The notes: generated by a model from the letters alone, not told the origin. Shown: positions 27,628-37,348, counted from the first letter of the stretch. The stretch: DNA of 64,000 bases from Haloterrigena turkmenica DSM 5511 (GCF_000025325.1 NC_013743.1:124001-188000); one strand, 5' to 3'. Program-made: numbers and translations.

Positions 27628-30243
27628 ATGAGTACCCGGACCGTACACCTGGATATCCGGGGCATGAGCTGTGCGAACTGTTCGCAGACGATCAGCGATG
27701 CCCTGGAATCCCTCGACGGCGTAAGCGAGGCGAGTATCAATTTCGCCACCGACGAGGGGACCGTCGAGTACGACCCCGCCGCCGTATCGCTCGCCGAGCT
27801 CTACGCAGCGATCGACGAGGCCGGCTACGAGGCCGACCGCGCGAGTCGGTCGATCGGGATCACGGACATGTCCTGTGCGAACTGCGCCGAGACCAACGAG
27901 TCGGCGCTCGAGTCCGTCCCCGGCGTCATCGAGGCGGAGGTCAACTACGCGACCGACGAGGCGTCCGTCGCGTACAACCCGGCCGACGCCTCACTCGGCG
28001 ATCTCTACGCAGCGATCGAGGACGCCGGCTACACGCCCGTTCGCGACGATGCGGACGGGAGCGACGAGTCGGATCGAGACCGTCGCGACGCGGCCCGCCA
28101 GGCCGAGATCCGCAAACAGCGCCGGCTGACGATCTTCGGCGCCGTGCTGTCGGCCCCGTTCCTGTTTTTCCTCGCCGATAAGTTCCTGCTCGGGGGTGCG
28201 TACGTCCCCGAGACGGTCTTCGGCGTTTCCTTCGGCTGGGTCGAATTCCTGCTCGCGACGCCCGTTTACGTCCTGCTGGGCCGCGAGTTCCTCGAGAACT
28301 CCTACACCGCGCTCGCGAGGAATCGGACCGCCAACATGGACGTGCTGATCGCGCTGGGCTCCTCGACGGCGTATCTCTACAGCCTCGTGGTCCTGCTGGG
28401 GCTACTGGCTGGCAATCTCTACTTCGACACCGCCGCGATGATCCTCGTGTTCATCACGCTGGGGAACTACCTCGAGGCCCGCTCGAAGGGTCAGGCCGGC
28501 GAGGCCTTACGGAAACTGCTCGAGATGGAAGCCGAGACGGCCACGCTGGTCGACGCGGACGGGAACGAGACCGAAGTGCCCCTCGAGGACGTCTCGGTCG
28601 GCGACCGGATGAAGGTCCGCCCGGGCGAGAAGGTTCCGACGGACGGCGTCGTCGTTGACGGCCAATCTGCGGTCGACGAGTCGATGGTGACCGGCGAGTC
28701 CGTCCCCGTCGAGAAGGGGTCGGGCGACGAGGTGATCGGCTCGACGATCAACGAGAACGGCGTGTTAGTCGTCGAGGCGACCAAGGTCGGCGAGGACACG
28801 GCCCTGCAGGGGATCGTCCAGACGGTCAAGGAGGCCCAATCGCGTCAGCCCGAGATCCAGAACCTCGCGGACCGCATCTCGGCGTACTTCGTCCCCGCGG
28901 TCATCCTCAATGCCCTGTTCTGGGGGCTGGTCTGGTTCCTCTTCCCCGAGGCGCTGGCCGGTCTCGTCGGCTGGGTGCCGGTGCTGGGGCTGGTCGGCGG
29001 CGGCCCGGCCGCCCTCTCGACGTTCGAGTTCGCCGTCGTCGTCTTCGCCTCCGCGGTGCTGATCGCCTGTCCCTGCGCGCTCGGGCTGGCGACCCCTGCG
29101 GCGACGATGGTCGGCTCCACGCTGGGCGCCCAGAACGGCGTCCTATTCAAGGGCGGTGACGTGCTCGAGCGCGCGAAGGACGTCGACACCGTCGTCTTCG
29201 ACAAGACCGGGACGCTGACGACCGGCGAGATGACCCTGACCGACGTTGTCGCCCTCGAGGACGAGGGCGAGGGAAAAGGCGCTCGAGCGGCCGCCGACGG
29301 CGGTGACGCGGCCGCAGATGGAGGTGCAGTGGCGACTCAATCGAGGCTCGACGAGAGCGAGGTGCTCCGGCTGGCCGCCAGCGCCGAGCGCGACAGCGAA
29401 CACCCGCTCGCCCAGGCCATCGTCGAGGGCGCCGAGGAGCGGGGCCTCGAACTGGTCGACGCCGAGGCGTTCGAGAACGTCCCCGGACAGGGCGTCCGGG
29501 CGACCGTCGACGGTCGCGAGGTGCTGGTCGGCAACCGGCGACTGCTCGAGAGCGAGGGCGTCGATCCTTCGCCCGCCGAAGGGGAGATGGAACGCCTCGA
29601 GGGCGAGGGCAAGACCGCCATGCTGGTCGCGGTCGACGGCGCGGTCGCGGGCGTGGTCGCCGACGCCGACACGGTGAAAGAGAGCTCGGCTGACGCCGTC
29701 GCCGACCTGCGCGAGCGCGGGCTGGACGTCATGCTGATCACCGGCGACAACGAGCGGACGGCCCGCGCGGTCGCCGAGCGGGTCGGGATCGATCCCGACA
29801 ACGTCCGCGCCGGCGTACTGCCCGAGGACAAGGCCGACGCCCTCGAGGACATCCAGTCGACGGGTCGCAAGGCGATGATGGTCGGCGACGGGGTCAACGA
29901 CGCGCCCGCGCTGGCGGTCGCCCACGTCGGCACCGCGATCGGCTCGGGGACCGACGTGGCCATCGAGGCCGCGGACGTGACGCTGATGCGCGACGATCCG
30001 CTCGACGTGGTGAAGGCGATCCGCATCTCCGAGGCCACGCTGGCGAAGATCAAGCAGAACCTCGTCTGGGCGCTGGGGTACAACACCGCGATGATCCCGC
30101 TGGCCTCGCTCGGGCTGCTACAGCCGGTGCTGGCGGCCGGCGCGATGGCGCTATCGTCGGTGTCCGTGCTCTCGAACAGCCTGCTGTTCCGGCGGTACAC
30201 GCCGGATCGCGACTACGAACTGCTCGGCCGGCTGCGACGCTAG
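27628..30243 (+). CDS. copA: copper-exporting P-type ATPase with two HMA domains
   Basis: The 871-residue P1B-1 ATPase pumps Cu(I) out of the cell. Two N-terminal HMA domains carry GMSCANC (Cys15, Cys18) and DMSCANC (Cys83, Cys86). The membrane metal site is CPC (Cys481-Pro482-Cys483), the phospho-acceptor is Asp525 in DKTGTLTTG, and [12 protein letters not shown] (the HP motif) and [12 protein letters not shown] are all present. The nucleotide domain holds a Gly/Ala/Asp-rich insertion (about residues 546-570). With copZ and the TRASH regulator it makes a full copper-efflux set. Confidence 0.97.
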   Translation: MSTRTVHLDIRGMSCANCSQTISDALESLDGVSEASINFATDEGTVEYDPAAVSLAELYAAIDEAGYEADRASRSIGITDMSCANCAETNESALESVPGVIEAEVNYATDEASVAYNPADASLGDLYAAIEDAGYTPVRDDADGSDESDRDRRDAARQAEIRKQRRLTIFGAVLSAPFLFFLADKFLLGGAYVPETVFGVSFGWVEFLLATPVYVLLGREFLENSYTALARNRTANMDVLIALGSSTAYLYSLVVLLGLLAGNLYFDTAAMILVFITLGNYLEARSKGQAGEALRKLLEMEAETATLVDADGNETEVPLEDVSVGDRMKVRPGEKVPTDGVVVDGQSAVDESMVTGESVPVEKGSGDEVIGSTINENGVLVVEATKVGEDTALQGIVQTVKEAQSRQPEIQNLADRISAYFVPAVILNALFWGLVWFLFPEALAGLVGWVPVLGLVGGGPAALSTFEFAVVVFASAVLIACPCALGLATPAATMVGSTLGAQNGVLFKGGDVLERAKDVDTVVFDKTGTLTTGEMTLTDVVALEDEGEGKGARAAADGGDAAADGGAVATQSRLDESEVLRLAASAERDSEHPLAQAIVEGAEERGLELVDAEAFENVPGQGVRATVDGREVLVGNRRLLESEGVDPSPAEGEMERLEGEGKTAMLVAVDGAVAGVVADADTVKESSADAVADLRERGLDVMLITGDNERTARAVAERVGIDPDNVRAGVLPEDKADALEDIQSTGRKAMMVGDGVNDAPALAVAHVGTAIGSGTDVAIEAADVTLMRDDPLDVVKAIRISEATLAKIKQNLVWALGYNTAMIPLASLGLLQPVLAAGAMALSSVSVLSNSLLFRRYTPDRDYELLGRLRR

Positions 30244-30372
30244 TCGCGTGCGGTATCTGCGGATTCTACCTTCTGGTGGACTTCACCTGGTTCGGTGACG
30301 AACCGTCGAGTAACGGCGAGCGCCCTGCATAACGTGGCAACGGGGAATTCCACACCCACCCCAGCCGATTTC

Positions 30373-30663
30373 TCCTCACGGGTGCGAAGCACCCGTTCGG
30401 ATGGTTCGCGGGACCTCTGGTCCCGCGCTAACGCTCACTTCGTCTGCTCACGGCGCGAAGCGACGTTCGCATGGTATGCGGGACCGAAGGTCCCGCACTA
30501 TTCGCTCATCCAAAGGAAGACGCTTTCCGTCTTCCAAGCCGTCACTCGCTACGTCTGCTCACGGGCCATGCGTGGCGCGCAGCGCCGCGAATTCGAGGCG
30601 GTGAAACCGCCTCGTACGGCCCGTTTGCATGGTATGCGAGACCCCGGTCTCGCACTACTCGCG
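30373..30663. repeat. array of three related palindromic units
   Basis: Three units share the frame (GC)ATGGTATGCGrGACC-loop-GGTCyCGCACTA followed by yTCGC, with stems at 30408-30426, 30478-30496 and 30636-30653. The third stem changes GCGGGACC to GCGAGACC and its partner from GGTCCCGC to GGTCTCGC, a compensating pair. Each unit has a variable neighbour hairpin: CGGGTGC/GCACCCG (30379-30395), GGAAGACG/CGTCTTCC (30515-30535) and GAGGCGGT/ACCGCCTC (30595-30613), the last nested inside ACGGGCC/GGCCCGT (30561-30624). GAA is the commonest loop. There is no coding frame, transposase or CRISPR-like spacing. Confidence 0.7.
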
Positions 30664-30682
30664 ACGACCTCGCACGTTAGTT

Positions 30683-30714
30683 TCGGCTGGTCTCGGTATC
30701 ACTCGACCAGCCGA
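30683..30714. repeat. 10-bp perfect inverted repeat, possible terminator
   Basis: TCGGCTGGTC at 30683-30692 pairs exactly with GACCAGCCGA at 30705-30714 across a 12-base loop. It lies 66 bases beyond the stop of the minus-strand SpoIIM-like gene and at the end of the palindromic array, so it may be a bidirectional 3'-end structure. Confidence 0.45.
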
Positions 30715-30779
30715 CAGCGCGCGCCACTGCACAGCAAAGTTAGTTCGAAGCGTCGAACGCCGGATGTCGAGTTCTGCTC

Positions 30780-31769
30780 TCACAGCGGAACGAGCACGTC
30801 CGCGAGGAGCAGCGTCACGTAGGCCTCGACGAACGCGGCGAGGACGAGCAGCAGCCAGCCGAAGACGACCAGGACGGCCGTCCGCGCGAGGTAGGCTTTG
30901 GTAAAGAGCGCGTCGCGGGAGCCGACGATGCGCTGGCCGACCCGGTGGACGAACCGGAAGCCGACGCCGGCGGCGATAAACAGCGCCGGGAGCTCGAAGA
31001 TCCCGTGGGGGCCGATCAGAGCGAGGATCAAAACCGGTCCGGTTTCGGCGCCGAGGACGGCCGCGACGTTGCCGATGAGGAGTCCGTTGAAGACCATGAT
31101 CAGCAGCGTCACGAGCCCCAGCGTAAGCGCGCCGCCGATCGCAGCTAGGAACGGCGGCGTGTTGTTCGCGATGAAAAACGACGCCGTGGGCTCGAACGTG
31201 ATCTCGCCGACGGGATCGACGCCGCCGCCGGGCAGCTCGCCCTCGCCGAAGTCTTCCGTGATCATCTCGAGCAACAGCTCGGTCAGGTCGACGCCGGCGG
31301 CGTACAGCGCGACGCCGATCCCGATCCCGACGGCGAACAGCGCCGCCGAGAACCAGGCGTACGGTCGGTGTTCGGTCCACGCGGCCTCGAGGGTGGAGAG
31401 AAGCGACGGCGTGACCGTTCGGCCGGCGAGGCCGGCCGCACCCAGTCCGGCGCCGAGAACGGCGGCGCCGGCGGCCGCCGTCGGCGCGTCGTGGGCGACG
31501 AGGATCGTTCCCCCGGTGCCGACGGCGACGACTGCAAGCGAGAGCAGGAGCGCGGCCCAGATCCGGTTCCGCCGGGAGCCGGGATCGGCCGGCGGCTCCG
31601 TGCCGCCGCGGTCCGGCTCCGGACTCGAGACGGTTCCTTCCCGATCGTCCTGCAGACCGACCGTCGGCCGGTCGGTCCGCGAGTCGTTGCGGCGATCGGC
31701 CGGCGGCCGCTCCTCGCGGCCGGCCGTCGCTTCGGACCTCCCCGTTCGGTCGTCGTCGCTCCCGCTCAT
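30780..31769 (-). CDS. stage II sporulation protein M-like (SpoIIM / DUF95) membrane protein
   Basis: The 329-residue protein has a hydrophilic N-terminus of about 70 residues, two helices near 70-120, then the five-helix SpoIIM core with the GPHGIFELPALFIAAGVGF motif near residue 250, which identifies the family. Archaeal members are not connected with sporulation; they are often linked to ABC-2 exporters or membrane remodelling. No such partner is adjacent here. The extra helices before the core are an addition relative to short DUF95 proteins. Confidence 0.88.
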   Translation of the reverse strand: MSGSDDDRTGRSEATAGREERPPADRRNDSRTDRPTVGLQDDREGTVSSPEPDRGGTEPPADPGSRRNRIWAALLLSLAVVAVGTGGTILVAHDAPTAAAGAAVLGAGLGAAGLAGRTVTPSLLSTLEAAWTEHRPYAWFSAALFAVGIGIGVALYAAGVDLTELLLEMITEDFGEGELPGGGVDPVGEITFEPTASFFIANNTPPFLAAIGGALTLGLVTLLIMVFNGLLIGNVAAVLGAETGPVLILALIGPHGIFELPALFIAAGVGFRFVHRVGQRIVGSRDALFTKAYLARTAVLVVFGWLLLVLAAFVEAYVTLLLADVLVPL

Positions 31770-31885
31770 GATGGCAGTTCATCGAAATAACGGATAAATC
31801 TCCGGGCCGTCGGCGGGGTCCGGCGGCGGACGCGGACCGGTTCCGGGTCGACAGTATAAGGCACCTCCGCGCGAAACGCCGAGCC

Positions 31886-33184
31886 ATGACGACGCTGGCC
31901 ATCACCGGCGGGCAGGTCTTGCTGCCCGACATCACGGTGACCCGCGCGGACGTACTGATCGATCAGGACGACGGCGAGATCCTCGAGATCGGCGACGACC
32001 TCGCCGACGACGCTGACGAGACGCTCGACGCCGCGGACTCCCTGATCACGCCGGGATTCGTCAACGGCCACTGTCACGTCGCGATGACGCTGCTGCGCGG
32101 GTACGCCGACGACAAGCCGCTGGACGCCTGGCTGCGGGAGGACATCTGGCCCGTCGAGGCCGAACTGACCGCCGACACCGTCCGCGCGGGGACCGAACTC
32201 GGTGTCCTCGAGATGATCAAGTCGGGGACGACCTCCTTTGCGGACATGTACTTCTTCGTCCCGACGATCGCCGAGGCGGTCGCCGACGCCGGACTTCGCG
32301 CCCGCCTCGGCCACGGCGTGATCTCCGTCGCCAAGGACGACGAGGCGGCCCGTGAGGACGCCCGCGAGGGCCTCGCGGTCGCCGAAGAGATCGACGGGAT
32401 GGCCGACGGACGCATCTCGTCGGCGTTCATGCCCCACTCGCTGACGACGGTCGATGGCGAGTACTTAGCAGAGTTCGTCCCGCAGGCCCGCGAGCTCGGG
32501 GTTCCGGTCCATTATCACGCCAACGAGACCACCGACGAGGTGACGCCGATCGTCGAGGAGGAGGGCGTGCGACCGCTGGCCTACGCCGCGGAAAAGGGGA
32601 TGCTCGAGTCCGAGGACTTCGTCGCCCACGGGGTCCACGTCGACGAGAGCGAGATCGGCCTGCTCGCGGAGGCCGGAACGAGCGTGATCCACTGTCCGGC
32701 CTCGAACATGAAACTGGCCAGCGGGATGGCGCCCGTTCAGCGCATGCGCGAGGCCGGCGTCACCGTCGGCCTCGGCACTGACGGCGCGGCCTCGAACAAC
32801 GACCTCTCGATGTTAGACGAGGCCCGCGACGCGGCCATGATCGGCAAACTCGCCGCCGACGACGCCAGCGCCGTCCCCGCCGGGGCGGTCGTCGAGATGA
32901 TGACCCGCGGCAGCGCCGAGGCGATCGGTCTCGACACCGGCCGCCTCGAGGAAGGCGCCCCCGCCGATCTCGCGGTGATCGACCTCGAGGAGCCGCACCT
33001 GACGCCGCGCCACGACCTCGTGAGCCACCTCGCCTACGCCGCGGCGGCGGCGGACGTCCGCCACACCGTTTGCGACGGGCGGGTCCTCATGCGCGACCGC
33101 GAGGTGCTGACGCTCGAGGAGGACGCGGTTCGAGCGCGAGCGAGCGAGGCCGCCGAGACGCTGATCGCCGCGGCCGAGGAGTGA
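31886..33184 (+). CDS. mtaD: amidohydrolase: 5'-methylthioadenosine / S-adenosylhomocysteine deaminase
   Basis: The 432-residue enzyme belongs to the TRZ/ATZ amidohydrolases. Metal ligands His62 and His64 are in NGHCHVAM, a further His is in VPVHYHANE, and the catalytic GLGTDGAASNNDLSM segment holds the metal-bound Asp. This sequence pattern is that of MTA/SAH deaminases, which turn SAH into S-inosylhomocysteine; related archaeal enzymes also act on 5'-deoxyadenosine. The ahcY gene 1.5 kb downstream handles the same substrate, which supports the SAH link. Substrate choice is not fixed by sequence alone. Confidence 0.88.
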   Translation: MTTLAITGGQVLLPDITVTRADVLIDQDDGEILEIGDDLADDADETLDAADSLITPGFVNGHCHVAMTLLRGYADDKPLDAWLREDIWPVEAELTADTVRAGTELGVLEMIKSGTTSFADMYFFVPTIAEAVADAGLRARLGHGVISVAKDDEAAREDAREGLAVAEEIDGMADGRISSAFMPHSLTTVDGEYLAEFVPQARELGVPVHYHANETTDEVTPIVEEEGVRPLAYAAEKGMLESEDFVAHGVHVDESEIGLLAEAGTSVIHCPASNMKLASGMAPVQRMREAGVTVGLGTDGAASNNDLSMLDEARDAAMIGKLAADDASAVPAGAVVEMMTRGSAEAIGLDTGRLEEGAPADLAVIDLEEPHLTPRHDLVSHLAYAAAAADVRHTVCDGRVLMRDREVLTLEEDAVRARASEAAETLIAAAEE

Positions 33185-33343
33185 GCCGATTCGCGGTCGG
33201 ATACCGCCGCGTCTGTATCGGAAACTGAACTCTCAGAGATAGTTATAAACGTTCAAAACGTCTCTAAGTCCGTTTTGACGTGAAAGAAACGCCCCGAACC
33301 GCCGGGGGGGTTTATTCACGGATCCCTGAATGTCTCGAGCGGA

Positions 33344-34372
33344 ATGAACGGATATCGACTGCTTGCGGCGGCACTGGCTGCCGTCATGGTCTGTACGGCG
33401 CTCGCACCGATGGGTGCGGCGGCCGCGACGACTGACCACGACGACCTCTCAGTGTCCGTCTCGCAGGCGGATGACGTGATCGTAACGGTAGACGCGAACG
33501 AATCGGTCGACAACGCGACCGTCGACGTAGCGACGGTCGACGAGAACGCATCCTACGAGGGCACGGGCGAGTACGACGTGACCAACGGCACGGTCGCACT
33601 CCCGACGCCCGCGGAGAACGTAACGGTGAGCGTCACCGCGACGCTCGGCAACGAGACGGCCGAAACGACGGCGACCCTCGAGGCGGCTGACGACGAGGAA
33701 GACGGAGAAGACGAGGACGACACATACGACGCCGACGACCAGAACGGCACCGCGATCGGTGTCGAGCAGGACGGCGCGGACGTCCACGTCGTCGTCACCG
33801 AGGACGGCGAGGGCGTCGCGACGGACGTCACCGTCTCGACGGTCGACGAGAACGCGAGCTACGCGGACAGCGGCACGCACGCGACCGACGAGAACGGCAC
33901 GCTGACGCTCTCGGCGCCGGACGGCAACGAGAGCGTCGAAGTCGCGTTTTCGGCGACGGTCGGGAACGAGAGCCTCGAGACGACGGCGACGCTCGAGCCG
34001 GCCGAGGAGACCAACGACGGTATCCCGGGCAACTTCGGTGCGCTCGTCGGACAGTTCATGGAGGAGAACGCCTCTGACAACGAGAGCGACGAACCGTTCG
34101 GCGTCAGGCTGGCCGGCTTCGTCGTCGAGCACAACCCGGGTAACGCGCCCGACCACGCGGGCCCGCCGGAACACGCCGGCCCGCCGAGCGATGACGTCGA
34201 TGACGACGACGACGAGAAGCGTCAGGGCCCGCCGGAACACGCCGGTCCGCCGGACGAAGACGCTGACGACGAAGATGAGGAGGACGTTGAAGACGAGGAA
34301 GACGTTGAAGACGAGGAGGACGACGACGAGAACGGCGGCGGTCCGCCGGGCCACGCCGGTCCGGACAACTAA
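33344..34372 (+). CDS. secreted acidic tandem-repeat protein with many N-glycosylation sequons
   Basis: The 342-residue product has a Sec-type signal (about 1-28, ending GAAAA). Two homologous beta-rich units follow, about residues 35-113 and 136-218; each holds the same VDENASY box followed by an NGT turn, an E(N/S)V run and a TLGNE or TVGNE ... ETTATLE ending. Acidic linkers separate them. The C-terminal 80 residues are Asp/Glu runs broken by three GPPEHAGPP or GPPGHAGP units. I count 13 Asn-X-Ser/Thr sequons, suggesting a glycosylated surface protein. No membrane anchor or PGF motif is seen, and no function is recognised. Confidence 0.75.
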   Translation: MNGYRLLAAALAAVMVCTALAPMGAAAATTDHDDLSVSVSQADDVIVTVDANESVDNATVDVATVDENASYEGTGEYDVTNGTVALPTPAENVTVSVTATLGNETAETTATLEAADDEEDGEDEDDTYDADDQNGTAIGVEQDGADVHVVVTEDGEGVATDVTVSTVDENASYADSGTHATDENGTLTLSAPDGNESVEVAFSATVGNESLETTATLEPAEETNDGIPGNFGALVGQFMEENASDNESDEPFGVRLAGFVVEHNPGNAPDHAGPPEHAGPPSDDVDDDDDEKRQGPPEHAGPPDEDADDEDEEDVEDEEDVEDEEDDDENGGGPPGHAGPDN

Positions 34373-34667
34373 CGACTGCTCGGCGGACGGCGGTCGACGG
34401 TGCGGCGTTCGGGTTGTCAGAGGCACGAACCCCGTCGTCGCCGTCTGTCCCGGTCGAGCGCGCTCGAGGCGGTTCGGGCGCGCTCGATCGTCGAACCACA
34501 TCCTGTCGTTGCCGTTCGAACGATTTTTTCGACCGCGATCGATACTGACCGAGCGACGGTTCCCGGTGGGGGAGTCGCCCCTCCACCGATCGTTTCGCTT
34601 CGGACGGCCGTTCCGCGCCCGTCATCGCTTCGGTAGCGTTTTGGCGCCCCTTCCACTCAGTCGACGT

Positions 34668-35957
34668 ATGACCGACACTGCGTATCCGCCGATCAGCGAG
34701 CAACTCGACGACCTCGAGTCCGCGCGCGAGGAGGGCCGTCGCAAGATGGACTGGGCCGCCCAGCACATGCCCATCCTCGAGTCCGTCCGCGAGGAGTTCG
34801 TCGCCGACCAGCCCTTCGAGGGCGAGCGCATCGGGATGGCGATGCACGTCGAAGCGAAGACCGCGATGCTCGTCGAGACGCTCGCGGAGGGCGGCGCCGA
34901 GGTCGCAGTCACGGGCTGCAACCCGCTCTCGACTCACGACGACGTCTCCGCCGCGCTCGACACCCACGAGAACATCACCAGCTACGCGAAACGCGGCGTC
35001 GACGACGAGGAGTACTACGCCGCTATCGAGGCCGTCATCGCCCACGAGCCGACGATCACGGTCGACGACGGGATGGACCTCGTCGCCGCGATTCACGAGG
35101 ACTACCCCGAACTGATCGACGGCATCGTTGGCGGCGCCGAGGAGACGACCACCGGGGTCCACCGCCTGCGCGCGATGGACGCCGACGGCGCGCTCGAGTA
35201 TCCCGTCTTCGCGGTCAACGACACGCCGATGAAGCGGCTGTTCGACAACGTCCACGGCACCGGCGAGTCCTCGCTTGCCTCGATCGCCATGACCACGAAC
35301 CTCTCGTGGGCCGGCAAGAACGTCGTCGTCGCCGGCTACGGCTACTGTGGGAAGGGCGTCGCGAAGAAGGCCGCCGGCCAGAACGCGAACGTCATCGTCA
35401 CCGAGGTCGAGCCCCGACGCGCCCTCGAGGCCCACATGGAGGGCTACGAGGTCATGCCGATGGCCGAGGCCGCCGAGGTCGGCGACGTCTTCCTGACGAC
35501 CACCGGGAATCGGGACGTCATCGTCGAGGAGCACTTCGAGAAGATGCAGGACGGCGTCCTGCTGGCCAACGCGGGCCACTTCGACATCGAGATCGATCTC
35601 GAGGCGCTCGACGACCTCGCGGTCGACCGCTTCGAGGCCCGCGACGGCGTCGAGGCCTACGAACTCGAGGACGGACGCAAACTGAACGTCATCGCCGAGG
35701 GTCGACTCGTCAACCTCGCCGCGCCCGTCTCGCTGGGCCACCCCGTCGAAGTGATGGACCAGAGCTTCGGAATTCAGGCCGTCTGCGTCCGCGAGATGCT
35801 CGAGAACGGCGACGCCTACGACGCGGGCGTCCACGACGTGCCCGACGAACTCGACAAGGAGATCGCCGAGATCAAACTCGAGGCCGAGGGCGTCGACCAC
35901 GACTCGCTGACCGACACCCAGCGCGAGTACATGGACTCCTGGGACCACGGAACGTAA
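34668..35957 (+). CDS. ahcY: adenosylhomocysteinase
   Basis: The 429-residue enzyme splits S-adenosylhomocysteine to homocysteine and adenosine, keeping methyltransferases active. The NAD-binding loop is GYGYCGKG (223-230), and the [15 protein letters not shown] and HNVHGTGES-like segments (here DNVHGTGES) match the family. The first Met at 34668 gives [19 protein letters not shown], the standard haloarchaeal start; the open frame before it is low-complexity and overlaps the preceding gene, so it is not used. The SAH deaminase gene lies upstream. Confidence 0.97.
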   Translation: MTDTAYPPISEQLDDLESAREEGRRKMDWAAQHMPILESVREEFVADQPFEGERIGMAMHVEAKTAMLVETLAEGGAEVAVTGCNPLSTHDDVSAALDTHENITSYAKRGVDDEEYYAAIEAVIAHEPTITVDDGMDLVAAIHEDYPELIDGIVGGAEETTTGVHRLRAMDADGALEYPVFAVNDTPMKRLFDNVHGTGESSLASIAMTTNLSWAGKNVVVAGYGYCGKGVAKKAAGQNANVIVTEVEPRRALEAHMEGYEVMPMAEAAEVGDVFLTTTGNRDVIVEEHFEKMQDGVLLANAGHFDIEIDLEALDDLAVDRFEARDGVEAYELEDGRKLNVIAEGRLVNLAAPVSLGHPVEVMDQSFGIQAVCVREMLENGDAYDAGVHDVPDELDKEIAEIKLEAEGVDHDSLTDTQREYMDSWDHGT

Positions 35958-35988
35958 GCAGACGCCGAGCGAGAAGTCGTCCGCCGAA

Positions 35989-36774
35989 TCAGGCCGAATC
36001 GTTCGTCGCCGCTCCGCGCTCGGCGTCGAGCGGTTCGACCACGAACACCAGTCCCCCGTTCTCGGGACCGCCCAGCCGGACCCGAACCGGAACCGTCTTC
36101 CCCGATTTTCGACGGCCGGTACAGCTCCCGGTCCAGCGCCAGCCGTCCGCGACCGTCGGTATCGCGGCCGTCTCGAGGCGATCGACGCTGTCGTCGGTAA
36201 ACAGCGTCCGCCACGGCCGTCCGGCGAGGTCGTCCCGACCGTAGCCGAACTGCATCGCGAACCCCCGGTTCGCGAACTGGACGGTGCCGTCGGGTGCGAC
36301 GATGGCGATCGCGTCCCCGGCGAGTTCGATGCCGGCCAGCGAGCGCTGAGTGAGTCCGGTGAGTCGCCGCCGCTTGACGAGCGACCGAATCCGTCGGCGC
36401 AGCCGTTCGCCGTCCTCGATTGCCGCCGCGCGGTCCACCCAGTCGAGCCAGCCGTGGGACCGTACCCCGTCGCCGACCGTCGCTCCCTCGTCGACGAGCA
36501 GGACGACCGGGAGGTCGATCGTCCCCTCGGTGACCCGCTCGAGGAGGCCGGTTCCGTTTTCCGGCGGGTAGGCGCCGACGAAACAGTCGACGTCGTCGAG
36601 CTCCGGGAGGGCGTCCGCGACCGACGGCGCGGTCCGAACCGCGATCTGATCGTCGTCGTCGACGGCGGCTTCGACCTGCTCGGTGTGCCGTCGATCGCCG
36701 ACGGCGAGGGCCGTAAGCTCACCGGCGATCGGCGACGGGTCCTCGAGGACGGGCGCGACTGTCGCTGGCGTCAT
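35989..36774 (-). CDS. PAS-domain protein with receiver-like N-terminus
   Basis: The 261-residue protein has an alpha/beta N-terminal half resembling a degenerate receiver (residues about 18-130; DVDCFVGAYPPENG takes the place of the usual phospho-Asp strand) and a C-terminal PAS domain (about 148-255; DAIAIVAPDGTVQFANRGFAMQFGYGRDDLAGRP). No kinase or DNA-binding part is present, so it must signal through a partner. The convergent ahcY ends 31 bases away and a HalOD1 gene lies 81 bases upstream on the same strand. Confidence 0.82.
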   Translation of the reverse strand: MTPATVAPVLEDPSPIAGELTALAVGDRRHTEQVEAAVDDDDQIAVRTAPSVADALPELDDVDCFVGAYPPENGTGLLERVTEGTIDLPVVLLVDEGATVGDGVRSHGWLDWVDRAAAIEDGERLRRRIRSLVKRRRLTGLTQRSLAGIELAGDAIAIVAPDGTVQFANRGFAMQFGYGRDDLAGRPWRTLFTDDSVDRLETAAIPTVADGWRWTGSCTGRRKSGKTVPVRVRLGGPENGGLVFVVEPLDAERGAATNDSA

Positions 36775-36855
36775 CGGCGTTCCCCCGGCCGACCCGCGCT
36801 CGGCGGCGCGGTGCTGGAGGGGCCGGTCGCTCCCGTCGTCGTCCGACCGCCCCGC

Positions 36856-37113
36856 TTACGGGCGCTCATGGACCGTTCCGTCGACCAGAATGGTTCCGTC
36901 GCTTCGAACCTCGACGGTGTGGTCGCCGTAGCTGAACTGCACGCGCGCGGTCGCTGGTGTGTTCCCCTGAAAGAGCTGATCGAGCGCCTCGGGGTCGACG
37001 ACGTGGTACAGCGGCTCGAGTTCGACGGGATCGGTGTCGGTAGCGTCGGCGAGGGCCTCGATCACTGAGAGACTGAGCGAATCGTTGTGGTAGTCGAGCG
37101 TCGTTTCGGGCAT
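36856..37113 (-). CDS. HalOD1 output-domain protein
   Basis: The 85-residue protein is a minimal HalOD1 domain: SLSVIEALADATDTDPVELEPLY, VVDPEALDQLF and a terminal hairpin VQFSYGDHTVEVRSDGTILV. The start MPETTLDYHN at 37113 is preferred, because an upstream Met adds a non-conserved stretch. It precedes the PAS protein gene on the same strand, so the two may be one transcript, and it is divergent from the giant PAS regulator. This makes a two-component-like link plausible but unproven. Confidence 0.85.
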   Translation of the reverse strand: MPETTLDYHNDSLSLSVIEALADATDTDPVELEPLYHVVDPEALDQLFQGNTPATARVQFSYGDHTVEVRSDGTILVDGTVHERP

Positions 37114-37199
37114 GTTATTCGTTCGAAGGCCAGCGGTGGCTATCCGGCTATCCATTATACACGTAAACCCGTCGCGATCGACACACTACACATATAGAA

Positions 37200-37216
37200 G
37201 GCCGATCGGATCGGCC
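37200..37216. promoter_or_regulatory. 17-bp perfect palindrome in a divergent control region
   Basis: GGCCGATC-G-GATCGGCC is an odd-centred perfect palindrome about 87 bases upstream of the HalOD1 start, in the spacer shared with the giant PAS regulator gene. It could bind a dimeric regulator. In GC-rich DNA such palindromes also arise by chance. Confidence 0.35.
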
Positions 37217-37330
37217 GAGTCGACCCGCTCGAGGGGCCGTCCCATCGGCCGGCCGGTCGATCCGATCGCGAGCCGTCGTCGTTCCTGAGTTGCCGGACAG
37301 CCGCTATGGATAGTAGTCGAACGATAAATT

Positions 37331-37348
37331 TCGCCCACGAATGGGCGA
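37331..37348. promoter_or_regulatory. operator-like inverted repeat after a TATA box
   Basis: TCGCCCA and TGGGCGA form a 7-bp inverted repeat with a 4-base loop, directly after ATAAATTT (37324-37331). If that TATA box is used, transcription would start at about 37350, so the repeat would cover the start site of the giant regulator, a place suited to a repressor. Confidence 0.45.

Larger units (their letters stand above)
30244..30779. other. non-coding region between copA and the SpoIIM-like gene, built of hairpins
   Basis: These 536 bases lie between two convergent genes and hold no supportable protein gene. From about 30373 to 30714 they consist of related stem-loops described in the separate repeat entry. 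The first 130 bases show nothing recognisable. Confidence 0.6.

Noticed and set aside
30373-30663. Repeats considered as a CRISPR array
   Set aside because: The units are unequal in length, internally palindromic and lack regular spacers, and no cas gene is in the window.
30295-30822. Open frames of 70-175 codons across the hairpin region downstream of copA
   Set aside because: They reflect the repeated hairpins (recurring M(R/V)CGT-like peptides), have poor codon use and no homology I recognise.
34516-34530. T-run (GATTTTTTCG) as a transcription terminator
   Set aside because: A short T-run is present, but it is 145 bases after the preceding stop and no stem or other support was found.
34038-34667. 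N-terminal extension of ahcY by 210 residues
   Set aside because: The extension overlaps the secreted-protein gene in another frame and is Arg/Thr-rich low complexity; the family starts at MTDTAYPP.
34104-36722. An 872-codon minus-strand frame across ahcY
   Set aside because: It covers the antisense of ahcY and parts of both neighbours, has no recognisable domain and shows typical antisense composition.
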